Part shown: positions 5,433 through 8,349 of the stretch, one piece after another | How positions within the stretch are numbered: position 1 is the stretch's first letter | Layout of the letters: each line of letters begins with the position of its first letter | Source: an uncultured Allobaculum sp. | GTDB lineage: Bacteria; Bacillota_I; Bacilli_A; Erysipelotrichales; Erysipelotrichaceae | DNA: 8,349 bases | NCBI GenBank assembly: GCA_910577085.1 | Contig: CAJTLE010000125.1 | Coordinates: 1-8,349 of the forward strand | Direction of reading: 5' to 3' | Made by a program: the position numbers and the translations under genes | The notes under the pieces: generated by a model | Told to the model about the DNA's origin: nothing | The model's database searches: none | The model's input: the letters and a program-made list of their open reading frames with translations, nothing else

Positions 5433-6926
5433 TTAATGAACCCGACTGACCAGACGGTTGGTATTTTTAAGCTTGCGACGGATCGAATCAAGTCGGCTTT
5501 CGAACAATGCAAAATCATTGAGCCGCCACTTCCAGTTTTCATCCCCAGGGGTGCCTGGACGGTTGATGCGGATCGTCTCATCATAATTGAGCAGATCCTG
5601 CATCGGCAGAATTGCAATCCGGCAGTCTGTCTTCAGACAATAATCCACCATCCGGTCGGAAATCTTACGGCCTTTCAGTCCCAAATGACGGAAGATTTCA
5701 TTGATCTGTTTGCGTTCGTGTTTTGGCAAAGAAGCATACCAGCCTTCGATCGGGTCATTGTCATGGGTGCCTGGATAAACAATGCAGGCTTCGGGCAGAC
5801 GATAGCCTACTTTTTCTTCGACTGGACCAAACGCATATTGCGAAACCCGCATGCCAAGCATGCCGTATTTATCTTTGAGTAAAGTGACCTGCGGACGCAG
5901 AACCCCCAGGTCTTCAACGATAAAGGACAGCGAAGGATCAGCATTAAATACAGCATCAAACAAAGCTTCTCCCGGTCCTTCTTCAAAGTGGCCGGCTTTA
6001 GGTACCGGGTTTTCAGCCGGAATTGCCCAATAGCGGTCAAAGCCGATAAAGTGATCCAGGCGGACAGTATCGGTTAAACGGGCCGACCAGCCCAGCCGTT
6101 TGATCCAGTAGTCATAATTCATCTTCTTCAGCGCATCCCAGTTATAAATCGGGTTGCCCCAGAACTGGCCATCGCCCAGATCATCCGGACCGCATCCAGA
6201 GTACTGCAACGCCCGACCATGTTCATCCAGTTCAAAGGCTTCGGGGTACTGCCAGACATCGGCAGAATCTCCCGAGACATAAATAGGAATATCACCAATG
6301 ACATGAATGCCATGTTCATGGGCAAAATCAATGATCTTACGCCATTGTCGGAACGCCTGCCACTGCAGGAATTTCTGATACTCGACTTCCTCGTTCAGAC
6401 TTTCATCGGGCGTTGTTTTCTGGCGGTCTTCAGCAGGCCAGTCCATCCAGGGCTTCATGGCATTTTTCTTTTTTAGCGCCATAAATAAAGCATAACGATC
6501 TAACCAGTACGCCTGATTTAAAAACGATTCGTAGTCTTGTTTAAGCTCTTCGTTTTCACTTTTGACAAATGCTTCAAAGGCCTGTTTGAAATACGGTTCC
6601 TTAAATTCGCGCACTTTTGCATATTCCACTTCATCCGGATTGGAATCAAGGGTGGTGATGGTTTCCAGCAGGCCATCTTTTTGAAGTTCTTCGATCGAGA
6701 TATAAATCGGATCAATCGCAAAAGATGAATAGGTCCGATAAGGGCCTTCACCAATTTCAATTGGTCCTAATGGCAGAATCTGCCAGATTCCAAGTCCTGC
6801 TTTCGCGCAGTCTTTGATAAAGCGATATGTATTGGAAGAAAAATCACCGATTCCATACGGGGATGGAATCGAGAAGACCGGCATCAGAATTCCGGCCTGA
6901 CGGGGTTGTAAATCCTTCGTTACCAT
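5433..6926 (-). CDS. malQ: 4-alpha-glucanotransferase (amylomaltase), GH77
   Basis: This enzyme transfers alpha-1,4-glucan segments between malto-oligosaccharides in the cytoplasm, lengthening short maltodextrins and releasing glucose. The 497 residues match the T. aquaticus-type length. N-terminal A-G-I-L-M-P-V-F-S-I-P-S-P-Y-G-I-G-D-F is typical of GH77. The triad is visible: nucleophile D291 in V-R-L-D-H-F, acid/base E338 in F-I-V-E-D-L-G, and stabilising D389 in G-T-H-D-N-D. R289 precedes the nucleophile and D-I-P-I-Y-V lies at 212-217. C-terminal P-G-T-P-G-D-E-N-W-K-W-R is conserved. The acceptor loop is unusual: S-G-C-G-P-D-D-L-G-D-G-Q (243-254) replaces the common A-G-V-P-P-D-Y-F-S-x-T-G-Q. 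The ATG at 6926 has only a weak purine-rich site (GAAAAGAA) and no GGAGG, so expression may be low or depend on upstream translation. It is transcribed alone toward the terminator at 5201-5248. The triad is intact, so activity is expected. Confidence 0.95.
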   Translation of the reverse strand: MVTKDLQPRQAGILMPVFSIPSPYGIGDFSSNTYRFIKDCAKAGLGIWQILPLGPIEIGEGPYRTYSSFAIDPIYISIEELQKDGLLETITTLDSNPDEVEYAKVREFKEPYFKQAFEAFVKSENEELKQDYESFLNQAYWLDRYALFMALKKKNAMKPWMDWPAEDRQKTTPDESLNEEVEYQKFLQWQAFRQWRKIIDFAHEHGIHVIGDIPIYVSGDSADVWQYPEAFELDEHGRALQYSGCGPDDLGDGQFWGNPIYNWDALKKMNYDYWIKRLGWSARLTDTVRLDHFIGFDRYWAIPAENPVPKAGHFEEGPGEALFDAVFNADPSLSFIVEDLGVLRPQVTLLKDKYGMLGMRVSQYAFGPVEEKVGYRLPEACIVYPGTHDNDPIEGWYASLPKHERKQINEIFRHLGLKGRKISDRMVDYCLKTDCRIAILPMQDLLNYDETIRINRPGTPGDENWKWRLNDFALFESRLDSIRRKLKNTNRLVSRVH

Positions 6927-7009
6927 TTCTTTTCACAAGGAACTGCATCCAAGTGGTGATAAAGCATCCTGGATTCAGTCCTGCTGCTCTGCAGCCTCTC
7001 CTTTCTGAT

Positions 7010-7138
7010 TCAACTGGCTTTTTTGGCCTGATCCTTTCGAAAAGTCAGTCTTTGTTTCTGGTTTGTTGTTCCGGTTTCTATTTTAGTCAAAAAATCTTCG
7101 ATGGGATGAATCCCCTTTCTTTTCGTTCGATCAGTCAT
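7010..7138 (-). CDS. Possible small ORF (42 codons) in the malQ leader
   Basis: The ATG at 7138 follows GAGGA on the minus strand at 3 bases and begins about 47 bases after the start expected from the TATAAT at 7192-7197. It would encode M-T-D-R-T-K-R-K-G-I-H-P-I-E-D-F-L-T-K-I followed by a Gln/Lys/Arg-rich tail ending K-K-A-S, a basic peptide with no recognisable domain. It ends 83 bases before malQ, whose own ribosome binding site is weak. It may be a real small protein or an upstream ORF affecting malQ. Chance is a serious alternative at this length. Confidence 0.2.
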   Translation of the reverse strand: MTDRTKRKGIHPIEDFLTKIETGTTNQKQRLTFRKDQAKKAS

Positions 7139-7191
7139 GAATCCTCAGAAACGTTCCAATCCTTTGTAGACTATGGGTAGAAACTGTTACG

Positions 7192-7199
7192 ATTATATT
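7192..7199. promoter_or_regulatory. Overlapping divergent -10 boxes for malQ and the phosphoesterase gene
   Basis: On the minus strand 7192-7197 reads TATAAT, a perfect -10 box oriented to malQ. On the plus strand 7194-7199 reads TATATT (five of six), oriented to the gene at 7263. Neither has a good -35 box at 16-18 bases, so they are candidates only. Shared use would make the two genes compete for polymerase. Confidence 0.35.
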
Positions 7200-7216
7200 T
7201 CATATTGATTTCGAAC

Positions 7217-7236
7217 CAGTCTCGTTAAAAAGACTG
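7217..7236. repeat. CAGTCT-N8-AGACTG dyad at the malQ/phosphoesterase promoter
   Basis: CAGTCT (7217-7222) and AGACTG (7231-7236) are exact reverse complements. The dyad overlaps the -35 region of the malQ-oriented promoter and lies in the leader of the gene at 7263, 13 bases before its GGGGAGGA ribosome binding site. It could be an operator or an RNA hairpin. The core recurs at 457-484. Confidence 0.45.
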
Positions 7237-7262
7237 AACAATCCGATTGGGGAGGATTTCTG

Positions 7263-7913
7263 ATGCCGAAGACTGCCAGAATTCTGGTTCTTGCGGACGA
7301 ACCAGTCAAAGCGTATTACGAATACTATAATGAAAAAACATTTGAAGGCATCGACCTGATCATCTCCTGCGGCGATCTGCCCGCAAAATATCTGACCTTC
7401 ATTGCGGATGTCTTTCGCGGCGAAGTTCTCTATATTCCCGGCAACCATGATTCCTCTTACATCAACAAGCCGCCTCATGGCTGTGTGAATATTGATGGCC
7501 GCATTCACGTATGGCGCGGGCTGCGGATTTTAGGTCTTGGCGGATCGTACTGGTATAAACCAGGCCCCTATCAATACCAGGAAGCAGAAATGAACCGCCG
7601 GTATCTTTCCCTGTGGTATTCCTTTATCCGCCATCGCGGGATCGATATTCTCGTGACGCACGCCCCAGCTGCCGGTCACAATGACGGGCCGGATCTGCCG
7701 CATAAAGGATTTGAGACCTTTACCGCTATTCTCGATAAGTATCGCCCAAAATACTATTTCCATGGTCATGTCCATATGAACTATGGCAATTATCCCCGGG
7801 TTTCCACCTATAAAGAAACAACCGTTGTCAATGCCTTTGAGCGCTATATTGTGGATGTTGAACTGCCCGATGAAGATGATCGTAAATCCAGAAAAAAGCG
7901 ACGTAAAAAATAG
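7263..7913 (+). CDS. Calcineurin-like metallophosphoesterase
   Basis: This 216-residue cytoplasmic phosphoesterase probably uses two metal ions; its substrate is unknown. The ATG at 7263 follows GGGGAGGA (from 7249) at about 6 bases. Motifs in order are I-L-V-L-A-D-E-P (7-14), S-C-G-D-L (35-39), G-N-H-D (60-63), G-L-R-I-L-G-L-G-G-S (86-95), V-T-H-A-P (131-135) and H-G-H-V-H (167-171). The first metal motif is normally D-x-H. Here D12 is followed by E-P, so the usual histidine is missing. As I recall, relatives in Bacillota carry S-D-E at this position, so this is probably a subfamily trait rather than damage. The tail K-S-R-K-K-R-R-K-K is strongly basic and might bind nucleic acid or membrane. 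A clear terminator follows at 7957. No neighbour points to a pathway. Confidence 0.9.
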   Translation: MPKTARILVLADEPVKAYYEYYNEKTFEGIDLIISCGDLPAKYLTFIADVFRGEVLYIPGNHDSSYINKPPHGCVNIDGRIHVWRGLRILGLGGSYWYKPGPYQYQEAEMNRRYLSLWYSFIRHRGIDILVTHAPAAGHNDGPDLPHKGFETFTAILDKYRPKYYFHGHVHMNYGNYPRVSTYKETTVVNAFERYIVDVELPDEDDRKSRKKRRKK

Positions 7914-7922
7914 GTTCTTACG

Positions 7923-7949
7923 CAAAGTGTGTGGCAGAACCTCACTTTG
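7923..7949. repeat. CAAAGTG/CACTTTG inverted repeat after the phosphoesterase gene
   Basis: CAAAGTG (7923-7929) and CACTTTG (7943-7949) are exact reverse complements with a 13-base loop, between the stop codon and the terminator. It is probably a secondary 3' stem of the same transcript. Confidence 0.4.
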
Positions 7950-7956
7950 ATTTATT

Positions 7957-7986
7957 GAAGATGTCATATTGGCATCTTCTTTTTTT
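7957..7986 (+). terminator. Rho-independent terminator of the phosphoesterase gene
   Basis: GAAGATGTCA (7957-7966) pairs with TGGCATCTTC (7970-7979), with one G-U pair and a TAT loop, followed by T7 (7980-7986). It begins 44 bases after the stop codon at 7911-7913. The 3' end of the transposase remnant on the other strand reads into it. Confidence 0.9.
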
Positions 7987-8257
7987 GCTTTCTTGGGTCA
8001 GTTGTTAGCCATACTTCCAACAACTCTTTTGATTCTTTTCGGCCACGCATTATAATAGACTGCATGTAGGTTTTGCGGAAAAGATGCTCCAGCTCGGCTC
8101 GACCAAACATGGTGCGTTTGGTCAGTTTATACCGGCAGTTGCATCCTTCCACGAACCCACTGTTAAGTTGGAAGGATATTGCGTTCTTGACGGGAGCAAT
8201 ATCCTTTTTTATTCCATTTATGACAATGTCATTAAGTTAAGTAAGCTCAGGCTTCTA
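7964..8257 (-). pseudogene. Decayed C-terminus of an ISL3-like transposase
   Basis: On the minus strand, from 8236 down to the stop at 7964, the frame reads L-N-D-I-V-I-N-G-I-K-K-D-I-A-P-V-K-N-A-I and then N-S-G-F-V-E-G-C-N and K-L-T-K-R-T-M-F-G-R-A. ISL3-family (DDE) transposases have F-A-x-G-I-x-x-D-x-x-A-V-K-N-A-I, S-N-G-x-V-E-G-x-x-N-R-x-K, and K-R-x-M-Y-G-R-A. The acidic residue in V-E-G is the last member of the catalytic triad as I know the family. Upstream in the same frame stop codons occur at 8237-8239 and 8255-8257, flanking K-P-E-L-T, which still fits the family. Beyond 8257 no frame is convincingly homologous, so more frameshifts or a foreign junction are likely. The final residues (about D-P-R-K onward) translate the neighbouring terminator and are probably not original. 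No terminal inverted repeat was identified. The protein cannot be functional as it stands. Confidence 0.75.
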
Positions 8258-8349
8258 GCCGTCAGTTCTCTGATGGCGAGAAGTCTTTTTCGTTTTTGTA
8301 GGCCATTTTAGACGTTTTCGAAAAATGAACCAGTTTCATACACTTCTAA

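Larger units (their letters stand above)
6927..7262. other. Divergent intergenic region between malQ and the phosphoesterase gene
   Basis: This region holds an A/T-rich core at 7192-7199 that can serve as -10 boxes in both directions, a CAGTCT/AGACTG dyad at 7217-7236, a possible 42-codon minus-strand ORF (7010-7138), and a small GCTGC-AGA-GCAGC stem near 6983-6995 in the malQ leader. A plus-strand frame spanning much of the region has no family resemblance and is not called. Confidence 0.6.

Noticed and set aside
5427..5882. Plus-strand ORF of 151 codons opposite malQ
   Set aside because: It is antisense to a well-conserved GH77 gene and its translation has no independent resemblance.
1..8349. 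tRNA, RNase P RNA, tmRNA, SRP RNA, riboswitch or CRISPR array
   Set aside because: I looked for T-loop sequence (GGTTCGAATCC type), conserved RNA cores and regularly spaced repeats on both strands and saw none. A covariance-model search would be decisive.
8258..8349. Continuation of the transposase reading frame to the window edge
   Set aside because: All three minus-strand frames contain stops or show no family motif, so I did not extend the pseudogene over this stretch.

Overview
The window looks like chromosomal DNA of a low-to-moderate GC Bacillota (Firmicutes). An Erysipelotrichia-type gut bacterium fits best, but this rests on protein flavour and signal style, not on a marker gene. The supporting signs are AAGGAGG-type ribosome binding sites, lipoprotein signal peptides with Ser/Thr-rich linkers, rho-independent terminators with long T runs, a CcpA-type cre site, and an ISL3-type transposase remnant. 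No rRNA, tRNA, CRISPR array or intact mobile element was seen.

Layout. 1-507 has no gene but holds a perfect 40-bp palindrome and several strong inverted repeats. 508-1816 (-) is a sugar-binding ABC-transporter lipoprotein (MalE-like), split by a one-base frameshift near 1553-1556. 1817-3039 is a 1.2-kb gene-free stretch with the probable promoter and cre site of that gene, a cluster of hairpins, and a strong terminator serving the next gene. 3040-3576 (-) is a small membrane protein of unknown function. 3869-4978 (+) is a 369-residue lipoprotein I do not recognise. 4979-5432 separates convergent genes and carries a bidirectional terminator. 5433-6926 (-) is 4-alpha-glucanotransferase (amylomaltase, MalQ, GH77). 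6927-7262 is the divergent intergenic region, with a possible 42-codon ORF ahead of malQ. 7263-7913 (+) is a calcineurin-like metallophosphoesterase with its own terminator. 7964-8257 (-) is the decayed C-terminus of an ISL3-like transposase, and the fragment may continue past the window edge.

How the genes fit together. The binding protein and MalQ suggest uptake and cytoplasmic processing of maltodextrins. The binding protein would capture malto-oligosaccharide outside the cell and MalQ would disproportionate the chains inside. No permease, ATPase, maltodextrin phosphorylase or MalR-like regulator lies in the window, so any maltodextrin system is dispersed or continues elsewhere. The cre site just downstream of the likely binding-protein promoter predicts carbon catabolite repression. 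The other genes look independently transcribed: gene orientation changes often and each unit has its own signals.

I did not find a convincing new multi-gene system. The items most worth checking are the frameshifted binding protein, the perfect palindrome, the hairpin cluster at about 2170-2460 as a possible non-coding RNA, the atypical MalQ acceptor loop and the short ORF ahead of malQ.
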